This document shows positions 1 through 8,570 of a DNA stretch of 12,407 nt, in pieces. Each line of letters begins with the position of its first letter. The first letter of the stretch is position 1. The notes beneath the pieces are model-generated. The model saw nothing but the letters and a program-made list of their open reading frames with translations, searched no databases and was not told the origin of the DNA. Source of the stretch: Thiobacillaceae bacterium (lineage in GTDB: Bacteria; Pseudomonadota; Gammaproteobacteria; Burkholderiales; Thiobacillaceae); NCBI GenBank assembly GCA_024643305.1, contig JAHENE010000037.1, positions 1-12,407 of the forward strand, in the 5' to 3' direction. Made by a program: the position numbers and the translations under genes.

Positions 1-888
1 GAAACCATCGTGGAATGGCGTCCCGGGGGTGGCCTTTCTGAGCCGAGTTCTAAGATATTCTACATAGCGCTGACGCAGGTTTTGCTCTGGCCATGTCAGG
101 TCAAGCGGACTATTGCTTGCGTAAGCAAAGAGGCGTTCGCGGGCACTTACGGTTTGTACGTATTGAAAGCCAGTATCGTATAACAACAGTTCCAATGCTT
201 TTGCACTTAAGAGGAAAAGATGGTCCCCAGGCAAAAGCGCAGCGAGGATGTCCTTTTCGTCATTACCTTCCTCAATGAATTCTCCGGATGGGGTGGTTAG
301 GACAAGAACGCCTTTTTCACTTATCCGACCAGAAAGGCTTGCAAGGAAGGCACGAGGATCTGCTACATGTTCAATGACCTCGGAGGCATAGACAATATCA
401 AAAGTCTTCCCTTGCAGTGCAGGAATTTCGTCGAGCATACCTCTGTGGATTGGTATACCCAACTGAGAACTTCCTATTTGTCCCCATTCTGCTGCCTCAA
501 CACCGGTTGCTTCTGCAGAGAATATGGTGCTCCACATATCCAACGAAATACCAAAGCCACAGCCCACATCAAGTAATCGAGTTCTTGATGGGTTATAAAA
601 TCTCGCAATTGGCCAAAACATTTCCCATGGCCCGGCTCCGGCCTCAAGGTAATGCTGAAGGAAAGTTTCGGAGGCTATATTTCCATCGTCGTAGGAGGAT
701 TCGACAGCATTCGGATAGAAGCGGGTATTGCAGGAACCGCATTGATATAGGTTTACCCGGGAGCCTGTCCGCATGTGCGGAATATCCAATTGAATCTTGT
801 GTTGTCCGTAAGTGCCGCAAATCGGGCAACGTCTTTCAGAATTATCTTCTGTCGCCCTTGTCCATTGGATATCAGTAACGCGGAGCAT
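1..888 (-). CDS. Class I SAM-dependent methyltransferase with N-terminal zinc ribbon (partial, C-terminus off the left edge)
   Basis: An open minus-strand frame runs from ATG at 888 to the window edge, giving 296 codons with no stop. The N-terminus has two CxxC knuckles (C21-C24 and C50-C53), typical of a small zinc ribbon. The SAM-binding motif I follows as LLDVGCGFG at residues 105-113, and an EVIEHVADP segment at 170-178 is the post-motif block of Methyltransf_11/23-type enzymes. The product is probably a small-molecule or sugar methyltransferase; the substrate is unknown. An in-frame TGA about 60 bases upstream bounds the start, and no clear Shine-Dalgarno sequence precedes it. It follows the ABC ATPase gene in the same direction after 164 bp, so it may be the distal gene of the same glycan-related operon or a separate unit. 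The C-terminus is not visible. Family assignment is firm; pathway role is inference. Confidence 0.88.
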   Translation of the reverse strand, partial: MLRVTDIQWTRATEDNSERRCPICGTYGQHKIQLDIPHMRTGSRVNLYQCGSCNTRFYPNAVESSYDDGNIASETFLQHYLEAGAGPWEMFWPIARFYNPSRTRLLDVGCGFGISLDMWSTIFSAEATGVEAAEWGQIGSSQLGIPIHRGMLDEIPALQGKTFDIVYASEVIEHVADPRAFLASLSGRISEKGVLVLTTPSGEFIEEGNDEKDILAALLPGDHLFLLSAKALELLLYDTGFQYVQTVSARERLFAYASNSPLDLTWPEQNLRQRYVEYLRTRLRKATPGTPFHDGF

Positions 889-928
889 AACTATATTTCG
901 AAATAATATTGCGATGTGTGCCCTGAAG

Positions 929-981
929 GCCTGGAATCCCCGCGGTCAATAGAATTGACGCGGGCCTGGAGTTTTATTTTT
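929..981. repeat. Stem-loop with flanking 8-bp direct repeats and a T-rich tail
   Basis: In the 164-bp gap between the ABC ATPase and the methyltransferase, CCCGCGGTCAAT (939-950) and ATTGACGCGGG (954-964) form an 11-bp stem with one bulged G and a 3-nt loop. GGCCTGGA occurs at 929-936 and again at 963-970, around the stem. On the plus strand a T-rich stretch (971-981) follows, like an imperfect intrinsic terminator, but both neighbouring genes are on the minus strand, where no T run follows the hairpin. The rest of the gap shows no convincing promoter. Function is uncertain: an mRNA-processing hairpin, antisense terminator or tiny insertion relic are all possible. Confidence 0.45.
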
Positions 982-1052
982 ATTCGCGTTCCTCCCAGCC
1001 TGAATTTCCAGTTTACCTTGAGCAAAAGGCCAGAAAATCTAGTGGTGAAGGC

Positions 1053-1994
1053 TTAATCTGATGATTCAGGCATCGCCTCACTGGGTGTATCAATGCCGTC
1101 ATCTTGAACATATTGCAAAAATGCCTGTTCAAGAGAGGCGCCTTCAGGTTTGGCTTCAATCAGGCGGTGGCCTGCCTGTTCGATTTTTTCAAGCGTCACC
1201 CAAATTTTGTCCTGAGAAATTTTCTGAACCCATCTCCGGCCAGGTTGCGGCGCTGCATTCTCAATAGGGGTGTTGCCCTCGCTAACGACAAGGTAGATCG
1301 ACGGGGCAATGCTGCCAAGCTCCAATGGGGTATTGACCGCCTTTAATGATCCCTTGTGAATGATGCCAAAGCGGTCAGCAAGACGTTCCACGTCATTCAA
1401 AATGTGGGATGAGAAGAACAGGGTATTACCTTGTTGATGGTATTCCATCAATATATCCGACACTTCCCTGCGCCCAATGGGATCAAGTCCGGATAAGGGC
1501 TCGTCCAAAATCAACAATCTTGGTTTGAAGGCTAATGCATGCGCAAGTGCTACACGTTGGGTCATGCCTTTGGAAAACTGGCGAATATGCTTCTTTGCTA
1601 CATGCGCAATGCCGAAACGTTCCAGCCAGTTCATGTAGTGTGTATTAAGATCCTGGCCTTTCAGGCCATGCATCTGGCCACCCATTTGCAATATTTCCAG
1701 CGGTGTCAGGTAATCATATAAATATGGGTTTTCTGGCACATAGGCCATGCCTTGCCTGGATGCGGGATCGTGAACTTGTTTACCAAAGATTCTGGCGTTG
1801 CCGTCAGTCGGCCGGATATTACCGGTCAGGATCTTTATCGTAGTGGTTTTGCCCGCGCCGTTTGGGCCTATAAATCCAAATGCCTCGCCTTCGCCAACCT
1901 CCAGGGTGATACCATGCAAAGCCGTAACCTGCTTCCATGGTTTCTCATAATAAGACTTCTTCAGTCCCTGAATTTCTATAGCTAGGGTTGTCAT
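1053..1994 (-). CDS. ABC transporter ATP-binding protein
   Basis: This 313-residue nucleotide-binding subunit would power an ABC-2 type exporter at the inner membrane. Walker A is GPNGAGKTT (43-51), the signature loop is FSKGM (140-144, a variant of LSGGQ), Walker B is LLILDEP (160-166), the D-loop is SGLD (168-171) and the switch histidine is H197. The Q-loop position reads VPENP with a glutamate at 88, as in NosF/GldA-like ATPases. A C-terminal extension of about 95 residues (218-313) follows the core. Its ATG overlaps the TGA of the upstream TPR-like gene (ATGA, 1991-1994), and no good Shine-Dalgarno is present, so translational coupling is likely. The probable partner is the permease at 7399-8208, transcribed in the same direction but 5.4 kb away with two other genes between. 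Substrate unknown; a glycan or glycoconjugate is suggested by the glycosyltransferase neighbour. Confidence 0.92.
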   Translation of the reverse strand: MTTLAIEIQGLKKSYYEKPWKQVTALHGITLEVGEGEAFGFIGPNGAGKTTTIKILTGNIRPTDGNARIFGKQVHDPASRQGMAYVPENPYLYDYLTPLEILQMGGQMHGLKGQDLNTHYMNWLERFGIAHVAKKHIRQFSKGMTQRVALAHALAFKPRLLILDEPLSGLDPIGRREVSDILMEYHQQGNTLFFSSHILNDVERLADRFGIIHKGSLKAVNTPLELGSIAPSIYLVVSEGNTPIENAAPQPGRRWVQKISQDKIWVTLEKIEQAGHRLIEAKPEGASLEQAFLQYVQDDGIDTPSEAMPESSD

Positions 1995-2851
1995 AATTTA
2001 GGAAACCGCCTTATGTGAAATATAATTTGCGGGACGCCATTTTCATCCAGCGTGTAACCGGTACCTAGCGGGTCAACGGGTATGAATGGCAACATGCCGC
2101 TCTCGACGAGATCGTTTAGTTGGGTGGGGGGGCGTTGATATTTCTCCGTATATTTTGCGGTGGCATCCCGCAAAATGATCAGTCGTTGCAAACGCACAAT
2201 TCTCGCTCGGAGAAACTGCTGCAGGTTTTTGTTGCGCGTGGATTTTATCAATCCATCCAAGAACTGGATTGCATTGGCTGGGTTGTCCCCTTTCTCCATG
2301 AATTTTGCAGCATTGTTTAGTAATGCATCCCTATTCTTCCCGCTGACGCGATCTGCCGCCAATTTATAGTGGCGACCAGATTCTTCAAATCTTGACTCAA
2401 AGTACATGTAATCAAAACCCAGAAAATATGGCGGCATAAAATCAAAGGGTCTGGCTTCGCTGGCGCGATGAAGGATGCGAATCGCTGTTGGGTGCTCGTC
2501 GATCCAGGGAAGTATCCCCTGGGCAATGTAATAGTTGTCTTCCTGAGCAGGGTTGAGCAAAGAGGCGTCTTCCTGGATCTTGGCAAGAGTGGGGTAGTAA
2601 ACGCTATTGAGATCCTTGATGGGCACTATGGTGGCACGAAACACAGCAAGGTTTGCTGCAAGAAATCGGTCGCCTCCAGATAATACAATCTGGATGGCGG
2701 GAGAAACAGCCACATTGATTTCCTCGACTTCCTTCGGCCTGGGGAAGCTTTTCACATGGTTTGTAGTGGGGATATAAGCTGCCGCAACTGCGGCCAACAA
2801 AACCGCCGTTACAACCCTTTCTTTTGATAGGTTAGTTAAATAAGGGTTCAT
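1991..2851 (-). CDS. Membrane-anchored TPR-like protein with pseudopilin-like C-terminal patch
   Basis: The product is 286 residues. One N-terminal hydrophobic segment (about residues 9-25 from this start, VVTAVLLAAVAAAYIP region) should anchor it in the inner membrane with the rest in the periplasm. The middle looks helical with TPR-like stretches, for example around FLGFDYMYFESRFEESGRH. The C-terminus contains PVDPLGTGYTLDENG, which resembles the DPWG..Y region of GspG-type pseudopilins and related domains. I chose ATG at 2851 because AAGGA (2860-2864) lies 8 nt upstream and the start overlaps the stop of the large glycosyltransferase gene as ATGA (2848-2851); an ATG at 2860 is possible but sits directly against that ribosome site. 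No enzyme motif is seen. A scaffold or adaptor role between the pilin/export system and the glycan machinery is inference from position only. Confidence 0.8.
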   Translation of the reverse strand: MNPYLTNLSKERVVTAVLLAAVAAAYIPTTNHVKSFPRPKEVEEINVAVSPAIQIVLSGGDRFLAANLAVFRATIVPIKDLNSVYYPTLAKIQEDASLLNPAQEDNYYIAQGILPWIDEHPTAIRILHRASEARPFDFMPPYFLGFDYMYFESRFEESGRHYKLAADRVSGKNRDALLNNAAKFMEKGDNPANAIQFLDGLIKSTRNKNLQQFLRARIVRLQRLIILRDATAKYTEKYQRPPTQLNDLVESGMLPFIPVDPLGTGYTLDENGVPQIIFHIRRFPKL

Positions 2852-5800
2852 GGCAGCCATCCTTCAAGCCACTTGTCCAGATTGTCTTCCAGTATCCATT
2901 TGCTGTGGATATGCGCCTTGAGCACATCACCTTGGACAGCCAGTGCATCCCTGTCCGAGATGGCGTGCTGTATGGCCTCTATCCAGTCCTTTGGATTATT
3001 GGAAACACGTGTTACCGGGAATTCGCCTTGATAAGTCACAATGTCTGTACAGATTACGGGGTAGCCTAGAACGCCATATTCCAGAATTTTAAGGGCGCTC
3101 TTGGCATCATTGAATGGGTGATATTCAAGGGGAGCGAGCGCTAGATCAAGATTCAGGCTTGCCAGCTTGGATGGGTAGTAATCGAGTGATGTGGACTCGT
3201 GGTATTCATGGATGTAAGGGCGTAACGACTCCGGGCACATTCCGAAAAAGATCCAATCCACCTGCTTATGCAAAGCCTTTATTACGGGATGAAGCAAGCC
3301 AAGATCTCCGGTGTGGCTTATTCCGCCGGCCCAGCCTACACGTGGCCTATTGCCCTGGAGGCGCTTGGGCTTCAATTGCCCCCACTTGGCTCTTTCAACG
3401 TAGTTCGGGACGATTCTCACATCCCCGCAAAATCCACCATAGTGGTTTGCCAGGACTTCAGAGGTGGTGACAAATCTGTCGCACATGCCGACGGCTTCGG
3501 CAAGGCGCTCAAGCTCATCGCCATGCATCTGGTTTCTGTGCGTGCTGCTGGGAGGCAGGTTGTGCAGCAAATCGTCCAATTCAAACACCCGAAAAGCATT
3601 GCTGTAACTCTTGATTTCCTTGATGGCGTCCAGGTGATCGTTTTCCACTTGCCGCTGCAGGATCACCACATCAGGATTTACCTTGGCAAACTGCCCCGGA
3701 TATAGGAGTTTGAGGCAGACATGCGCCTGGGCTAAACCGGCTGCATTCAACGCACGGCTTGGGGCGACAAGCCGGTATTCTCCGCAGCCTTGCAAGTCGC
3801 CCGGGTAAGCCAAAATGCGAGGCGCTGGACGCCAGGCAGGATCCCAACCGACGGCTGGATCCCTTTCCAGTTCAAAGTCTCTGGATTCAAGCGAAAGGCT
3901 GCGATTATAGGCAGGGTCGAACGCCATCCATTTAAGCCAGCGCTTGTACATGACATCCCGCTCATATTCCGTGCGCCGTATATGTTTTTGGCGATCTGGT
4001 GACGCCAGCTGTTTCTTGAGACTGACGGATGTCTTGTGGATCAGAGTGGCGGCAGGTGTCCAGGTAATCCCATGACCGGCTTCCCTGACTTTCAGACAAA
4101 GATCTACGTCGTTGTACATTACCTTGAGGTCGGCCTCATCCATTCCGCCCACTTCATCGTATAGGGCTTTGCGGATCAGGAGGCAGGCGCCTGTCACAGC
4201 CGAATAGTTTTGCGTAACTCCTGCGCGCAACATATAGCCCGGTTCATCGGGCGAAGAGCTGATGAAAGGATGTTCCGCTACGCCTTTCATGCCAAGTACG
4301 ATGCCGGCATGTTGCACCTTCCTATCGGGGAACAGCAGGCGAGCGCCGACTATTCCGATATTGGGGCGCAGACCATGACGCACCATCTCGCTCAACCATG
4401 ATGCCTGAATGATCTCGGTATCGTTATTCAGCAGCAGCAGGTATTCCCCATTGGCGGATCGTGCCCCAAAGTTGCATATTGCGGAGAAGTTGAACGGGTG
4501 AGGATAGTCGAGCAAGCGGATTTTCGGGTGCTGTTTGATTTCGTTGAAATAATCGAGCACATCCGTATCACGGCTGTCGTTATTCAGAATCAAGACCTCG
4601 AAATTCGGGTAGTCGGTTTTTTCCAGGAGACTGTCTATGCAGGGTTTGATCAACTCAAGATGGTCGCGTGTCGGTATCAATATGCTGACCAATGGCGTCC
4701 GGTCGAGTGGATAAATCAGCTTGTGGGTTCCCGGAACGAGCCCGCTGCCGACTTTGACGTCGATGGCCCGGCGGGAGAAATGATTCCTGAGCGACTGCAT
4801 TGCACTTTCCAGAATTTCCTTTCGCGGCCTGATGCAGTGCCCGCCCTTCACAAAACGCGTATAGATGATTTCAGCCAGGTGGCCAATCGCGGTTGAGGAT
4901 ACCTGTTCAGTAAATCGCAGAAAAACGTCGTAGGATTCGACCCCGTCCATCGTGGCGTCGACCCCGCCTGTTTGAATAAACAGATTCTTGTCGAAGAGGC
5001 AGAGGCCCCCAAAATAGGGATAGGAATGGAGCAAATCCTGGTTGTAGTCAGGCTTGAAAAGCGGCAGTGAGCGGATGGCATCTATCGATATCTGGTCTTC
5101 ATCGGAATAGATGATTTTCCATTCCGGATTGAGTCGTGAATGAAAGGCCAGCTTGAAAAAAGCTTGGGAAGCAAGGCGGTCTCCGGCTTCCACAAAGCCG
5201 ATCCAGTCCGAATCCTGTTCCCCGGCCAGGCGATTTAGGGCGTCGTAGCTGTCTTCATCGTCGGCCAGCTCATACCAGTGAATTCTCTCCCCCAGTCTCA
5301 AATCATCGGGCTGTGGCGTGAATGCGATTATTGTGAGATTCCAGTGGGGATAAATCTGGGTTTCGAGGCTGTCGAGCGTATGTTTTAGCCACTGTGCCTG
5401 CAGTGGCAACAGGGTGATGAACAGGTGGAAACGGGGATGTCTTTCCCAGCGGCTTGATTCATTTTCCATCCAGCGTATGTCGCGTGGCATTACATGCTGA
5501 GTCAGCAGCCATTTCTGGTATACATCCTGATTGTTCAGATGTTCGAAATCCACTTTCGGCATGCTGTAGCGTGCCGCCAAGCCGTTCTTTATCGCTTGTT
5601 CAAAGGCGGGCGTCAACTGGCTGTCAGGGCTTGTCAGAGCGTGTTCTCTTTCGAACAAACTCCTGGCGTTGAGCCCCATGCGGCTGCTTTCGCCAGGGTT
5701 TCTTAAGCAAGCCTCAAGTGCTTCAAACCAGGTATCCGTCTTGTTGTCGAGCAAAATGCCGGTTTGCAGGTGCTGAACATGATCGCGGCAAGGCGTCACG

Positions 5801-7320
5801 TTGCTGGCCATAACCGGAATGCCATAGGCGTTGTATTCAAGTAACGGCAATGCGCTTCTTAGGGCTTGGGAGGGAGCATCCTGCAAAGGCATCAAGGCCA
5901 GGGAGGGCTGGATGCGACGGATCGTCTCATCCCATTCCTGACAATGGGTAACCATGGGATAGAAATGGAACGCAGGATGATCATCCAAAGCCCCCAAGCC
6001 GCGGCCAAAGAAATGGAATTCCACTTTGCCAGGATAGCTGTCGGCCAGTTTTCTCAGAGCTTCACTTATCAACAGAAAGTTTTCAAGGTGGCCTTCGTCT
6101 CCCCGGTAAATTATTCTGAAAACATCTTTGCTTGCAGGAGAGACGGGAAGAAATCTTTTTGCATCAAGTTTCTGGGGGATGACGGTGATGCGGGGATTGA
6201 GTGATTTGTAATGGTCTCTTTGCACCTCACTCCCGACCACGACCAGATGGGCAAGCCTGAGACTTTCGCGAATGAATTGACGGAACCCGCTCTTGGCACG
6301 CCACTCCTCGCTGCCCAGTTCCGGCATGGATTCGTCAAAAAAATAAATGACGGGCTTGCCTGATGAGAAAACATGATCCAGGACATCCGACGACATGATT
6401 GATGGAAATTGACCATGAATCAGATAGCCATCGGCATTATGGATGTCCTCGTCAACATGCTTGAAGTCGTTGCTTTCCACCCAACTGCCATATACAAGCC
6501 TGAAACGCGAACCTGATTGTTGGGTTGGAATGAAAACGCTTTCCTCAACTCTTCCTCCTTTCGGGTCGCTTGTCAGAACGGCGAATGTGAAATTCGGGGC
6601 AGGGGAAGCGTTGATTGTCTCTTCAAATACTGCCTTGCCGGAGCGAGCCTCAAGAGGCGAGCTGTCACGGCGTTGCTTCTCGATGACAAAAACACTGTCA
6701 TAAAAATGCAGAGAATGGGCGCTGCGGGGAATTGAAGCCGGCACAAGACAATCTGGATCTTTGGTGTGAAAGCCATGCAGTTTGTCGACCAGCCGTTTGG
6801 CATATTCCATGAATGTGCCGGGACGCTCAATTCCTCCGCCCCATTCAGGCAGATAGCTGGTATACAGATCTTCACACAGGTAAACCCCATCCTCGGCAAT
6901 AAATGGATAAAGCTCCTCAAAAGAACTTATCTGCTGTTGCATCAAATGCCCGCCATCATCAATGAGTATGTCGGGACGAGGAATTTCTTCCTTTAGTTTG
7001 CGAAGAAAAGTTGGATCGCCCTGGTCGCCGATGAAAATGCGCACATTTTCTTCCTCAAACTGCTTGCATCGAGGATCAGGGTCGATAGCATAGATTTTTG
7101 CCTGTGGGCCGAAATAGTCTTTCCAGAGCTGAAGTGAGCCGCCGTGGGCGATGCCTATTTCAAGGATGTTGACGGGTTTGCCCCGGTATCGCTGGAAATG
7201 AAGATCGTAGATCTCAAAATAATGCAGCCGCTTTTTTAGAAGGCGCCCCTGATCCTTGTCAAAGTGGCGGCGGAGATCGTTGTCGGCCTGATACATGGAG
7301 GTGGTCGAGTTATGTTCCAA
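2848..7320 (-). CDS. Giant multidomain methyltransferase-glycosyltransferase fusion
   Basis: The product is 1,490 residues, cytoplasmic by appearance, with no membrane segment. Domains in order: (1) about 20-215, a class I methyltransferase with motif I ILEIGIAHGG (52-61), acidic D80-D82 and ILIDDGGH (118-125); (2) about 270-580, a GT4/GT-B-like domain; (3) about 628-870, a GT2-like domain with YSDEDQI (738-744), possibly degenerate; (4) about 876-1135, a canonical GT2 domain with VSILIPTRD, the metal-binding NNDTE (965-969) and GGMDE (1058-1062), close to rhamnosyltransferase-like enzymes; (5) about 1167-1490, a second GT-B-like domain. It could build and methylate a short glycan by itself. 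The start is uncertain: TTG at 7320 or ATG at 7296 (ninth residue), neither with a good Shine-Dalgarno; both keep all domains. It overlaps the next gene by 4 bp. Sugar donors and acceptor cannot be told. Confidence 0.9.
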   Translation of the reverse strand: MEHNSTTSMYQADNDLRRHFDKDQGRLLKKRLHYFEIYDLHFQRYRGKPVNILEIGIAHGGSLQLWKDYFGPQAKIYAIDPDPRCKQFEEENVRIFIGDQGDPTFLRKLKEEIPRPDILIDDGGHLMQQQISSFEELYPFIAEDGVYLCEDLYTSYLPEWGGGIERPGTFMEYAKRLVDKLHGFHTKDPDCLVPASIPRSAHSLHFYDSVFVIEKQRRDSSPLEARSGKAVFEETINASPAPNFTFAVLTSDPKGGRVEESVFIPTQQSGSRFRLVYGSWVESNDFKHVDEDIHNADGYLIHGQFPSIMSSDVLDHVFSSGKPVIYFFDESMPELGSEEWRAKSGFRQFIRESLRLAHLVVVGSEVQRDHYKSLNPRITVIPQKLDAKRFLPVSPASKDVFRIIYRGDEGHLENFLLISEALRKLADSYPGKVEFHFFGRGLGALDDHPAFHFYPMVTHCQEWDETIRRIQPSLALMPLQDAPSQALRSALPLLEYNAYGIPVMASNVTPCRDHVQHLQTGILLDNKTDTWFEALEACLRNPGESSRMGLNARSLFEREHALTSPDSQLTPAFEQAIKNGLAARYSMPKVDFEHLNNQDVYQKWLLTQHVMPRDIRWMENESSRWERHPRFHLFITLLPLQAQWLKHTLDSLETQIYPHWNLTIIAFTPQPDDLRLGERIHWYELADDEDSYDALNRLAGEQDSDWIGFVEAGDRLASQAFFKLAFHSRLNPEWKIIYSDEDQISIDAIRSLPLFKPDYNQDLLHSYPYFGGLCLFDKNLFIQTGGVDATMDGVESYDVFLRFTEQVSSTAIGHLAEIIYTRFVKGGHCIRPRKEILESAMQSLRNHFSRRAIDVKVGSGLVPGTHKLIYPLDRTPLVSILIPTRDHLELIKPCIDSLLEKTDYPNFEVLILNNDSRDTDVLDYFNEIKQHPKIRLLDYPHPFNFSAICNFGARSANGEYLLLLNNDTEIIQASWLSEMVRHGLRPNIGIVGARLLFPDRKVQHAGIVLGMKGVAEHPFISSSPDEPGYMLRAGVTQNYSAVTGACLLIRKALYDEVGGMDEADLKVMYNDVDLCLKVREAGHGITWTPAATLIHKTSVSLKKQLASPDRQKHIRRTEYERDVMYKRWLKWMAFDPAYNRSLSLESRDFELERDPAVGWDPAWRPAPRILAYPGDLQGCGEYRLVAPSRALNAAGLAQAHVCLKLLYPGQFAKVNPDVVILQRQVENDHLDAIKEIKSYSNAFRVFELDDLLHNLPPSSTHRNQMHGDELERLAEAVGMCDRFVTTSEVLANHYGGFCGDVRIVPNYVERAKWGQLKPKRLQGNRPRVGWAGGISHTGDLGLLHPVIKALHKQVDWIFFGMCPESLRPYIHEYHESTSLDYYPSKLASLNLDLALAPLEYHPFNDAKSALKILEYGVLGYPVICTDIVTYQGEFPVTRVSNNPKDWIEAIQHAISDRDALAVQGDVLKAHIHSKWILEDNLDKWLEGWLP

Positions 7321-7369
7321 AATTTGGCAAGAGTTTTCATCGAGAAAATGATGAAAAACATAATGTGTA

Positions 7370-7388
7370 CAGCCTGCCAGGCAGGCTG
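7370..7388 (-). other. Perfect palindromic stem-loop between permease and glycosyltransferase genes
   Basis: CAGCCTGCC (7370-7378) and GGCAGGCTG (7380-7388) are perfect inverted arms around one base; as RNA this gives at least 7 bp with a 5-nt loop. It lies 10 bases after the permease stop on the minus strand. A T-rich stretch follows only about 11 bases later, so it is a poor intrinsic terminator. It may be an mRNA-stability, processing or partial attenuation point within the operon. Confidence 0.5.
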
Positions 7389-7398
7389 CAGCCCAAGC

Positions 7399-8208
7399 TT
7401 AATTGAACTCCCTGCGCTGGAAAAAAAGCATCGCCAATGCCAAGGCAATCATAGTATAAAGTGCGACATGTGCGCTGGACCACAGCGTGGTGGCAGTATC
7501 CGGCCAGATGCCGTAAAGGGTGGCTGAGCGGACGTCGAGACGCGAAAGATCCGGGATAATCCAGTGAATTGCATCAAGCAAAGGCTGATAGATTTTCACC
7601 TGTTTTGTCGTTGCCTGATCGGAAGCCAGATAGGCGAGGATGGGGCCCAGGGAACGCGCTGAAACAGTGAATGCCAAACCGACAAAAAATGCCAGCATGG
7701 GGGTTGTGCTAAGCGCGGAAATCAGGATGGTAAAGGCGCCGATGGCCAGCATGTCCAGCCAAATAAGAGGGAGGGTCAGGGCTAGTCCGTGCAAGTAAAC
7801 CTGATTGGACTGCTCATACCCGGAATGAGCGACCAGCCACCATGCGGCCAACGTAAAGAGGCCAAGGCCGATGACCGCCATAGCCGCCAAGCCTGCAATG
7901 GCAAGAAAGCGACTCAAAATATAAATACTTCGGGGGAAAGGATAAGCCAGCACAAAATAAATGGTGCGGCGTTCCAGATCTTTGCCTAAAAGTTCGGTTA
8001 CCCAGAACAAAACCAGCAGGGCGCCAAACAGCCGAATTAGAGAAAGCCCAACGTCCAACCCAACGGTTTCCGGCTGACGGCCGGAAAATTCAGCGGCAAG
8101 CCATGCGGTTGCTGCGGTGAGCATGCCGAGAAATACAATCAGCCTGGCGCCTCGGCCACGAAAGCCGGAACGCCAGGCTGTAAGGCTTTGAGCTAAAAGC
8201 GAGCCCAA
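7399..8208 (-). CDS. ABC-2 type transporter permease
   Basis: A 269-residue integral membrane protein with about six hydrophobic segments: near residues 22-40, 56-75, 97-127, 141-165, 169-190 and 247-264. The segment after TM2, KDLERRTIYFVLAYPFPRS (77-94), matches the conserved amphipathic 'E..G T....L..P.SR' region of ABC-2 permeases, the coupling region to the ATPase. It is probably the membrane half of an exporter with the ATPase at 1053-1994. The likely start is TTG at 8208, only 2 nt after the stop of the upstream secreted-protein gene; no better start occurs before the first membrane segment and no Shine-Dalgarno is visible, which suggests coupled translation. Permease class is fairly firm; substrate is unknown. 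Confidence 0.85.
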   Translation of the reverse strand: MGSLLAQSLTAWRSGFRGRGARLIVFLGMLTAATAWLAAEFSGRQPETVGLDVGLSLIRLFGALLVLFWVTELLGKDLERRTIYFVLAYPFPRSIYILSRFLAIAGLAAMAVIGLGLFTLAAWWLVAHSGYEQSNQVYLHGLALTLPLIWLDMLAIGAFTILISALSTTPMLAFFVGLAFTVSARSLGPILAYLASDQATTKQVKIYQPLLDAIHWIIPDLSRLDVRSATLYGIWPDTATTLWSSAHVALYTMIALALAMLFFQRREFN

Positions 8209-8210
8209 AT

Positions 8211-8549
8211 TTAAGCAGCGCAGCCAGAAAGCGAGTCTGTGGTCTTGCCGGTTGCGGCGCGAGTCGTCATCAGCGAGCTGTTGGTGGTCATGCCAAAGCT
8301 GCTTTTGCCCTGCACATGGTAGGAGCAGGCTGCGAAATACGAAGCGTTATCGTCATATTCGGTATGCACGCCTTTGGAGCCGGCAAACGCAACATCTTCC
8401 TGCAGGTAGTTCCCAGCAGTGATGGTGCAAGTGGCGACATCGCTGGCGCCGGTAACGGTGCCGCATTCAGCAGCAGCAGCAGTTTGGGGCAGCGCGGCAG
8501 CAATACCAGCTACGGCGATGGACAAGCTCAAAAGTTCAGATTTTTTCAT
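8211..8549 (-). CDS. Sec-exported small four-cysteine protein, candidate globular partner of the short pilin (PilA-C/Spc-like)
   Basis: A 112-residue protein with a clear Sec signal peptide: KK at 2-3, hydrophobic core about 5-20, and an A-rich cleavage region TAAAA ending near residue 27. The mature part (about 85 residues) has four cysteines, C29, C41, C75 and C110, enough for two disulfides, and is rich in Thr, Ser, Gly and aromatic residues, as in beta-rich pilin head domains. GGAG (8557-8560) lies 7 nt before the ATG. It begins 21 bp after the short pilin stop. In Geobacter the short PilA-N is followed by a separately encoded globular PilA-C (also called Spc) that forms the fibre with it; position, size and export fit that role. 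I did not recognise it by sequence alone, so it might be another secreted protein. Confidence 0.75.
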   Translation of the reverse strand: MKKSELLSLSIAVAGIAAALPQTAAAAECGTVTGASDVATCTITAGNYLQEDVAFAGSKGVHTEYDDNASYFAACSYHVQGKSSFGMTTNSSLMTTRAATGKTTDSLSGCAA

Positions 8550-8570
8550 GTTGTATCTCCAAGGTTCCGA

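Noticed and set aside
938..981. Intrinsic terminator for the ABC ATPase operon
   Set aside because: The T-rich run follows the hairpin only on the plus strand, while the ATPase and methyltransferase genes are on the minus strand.
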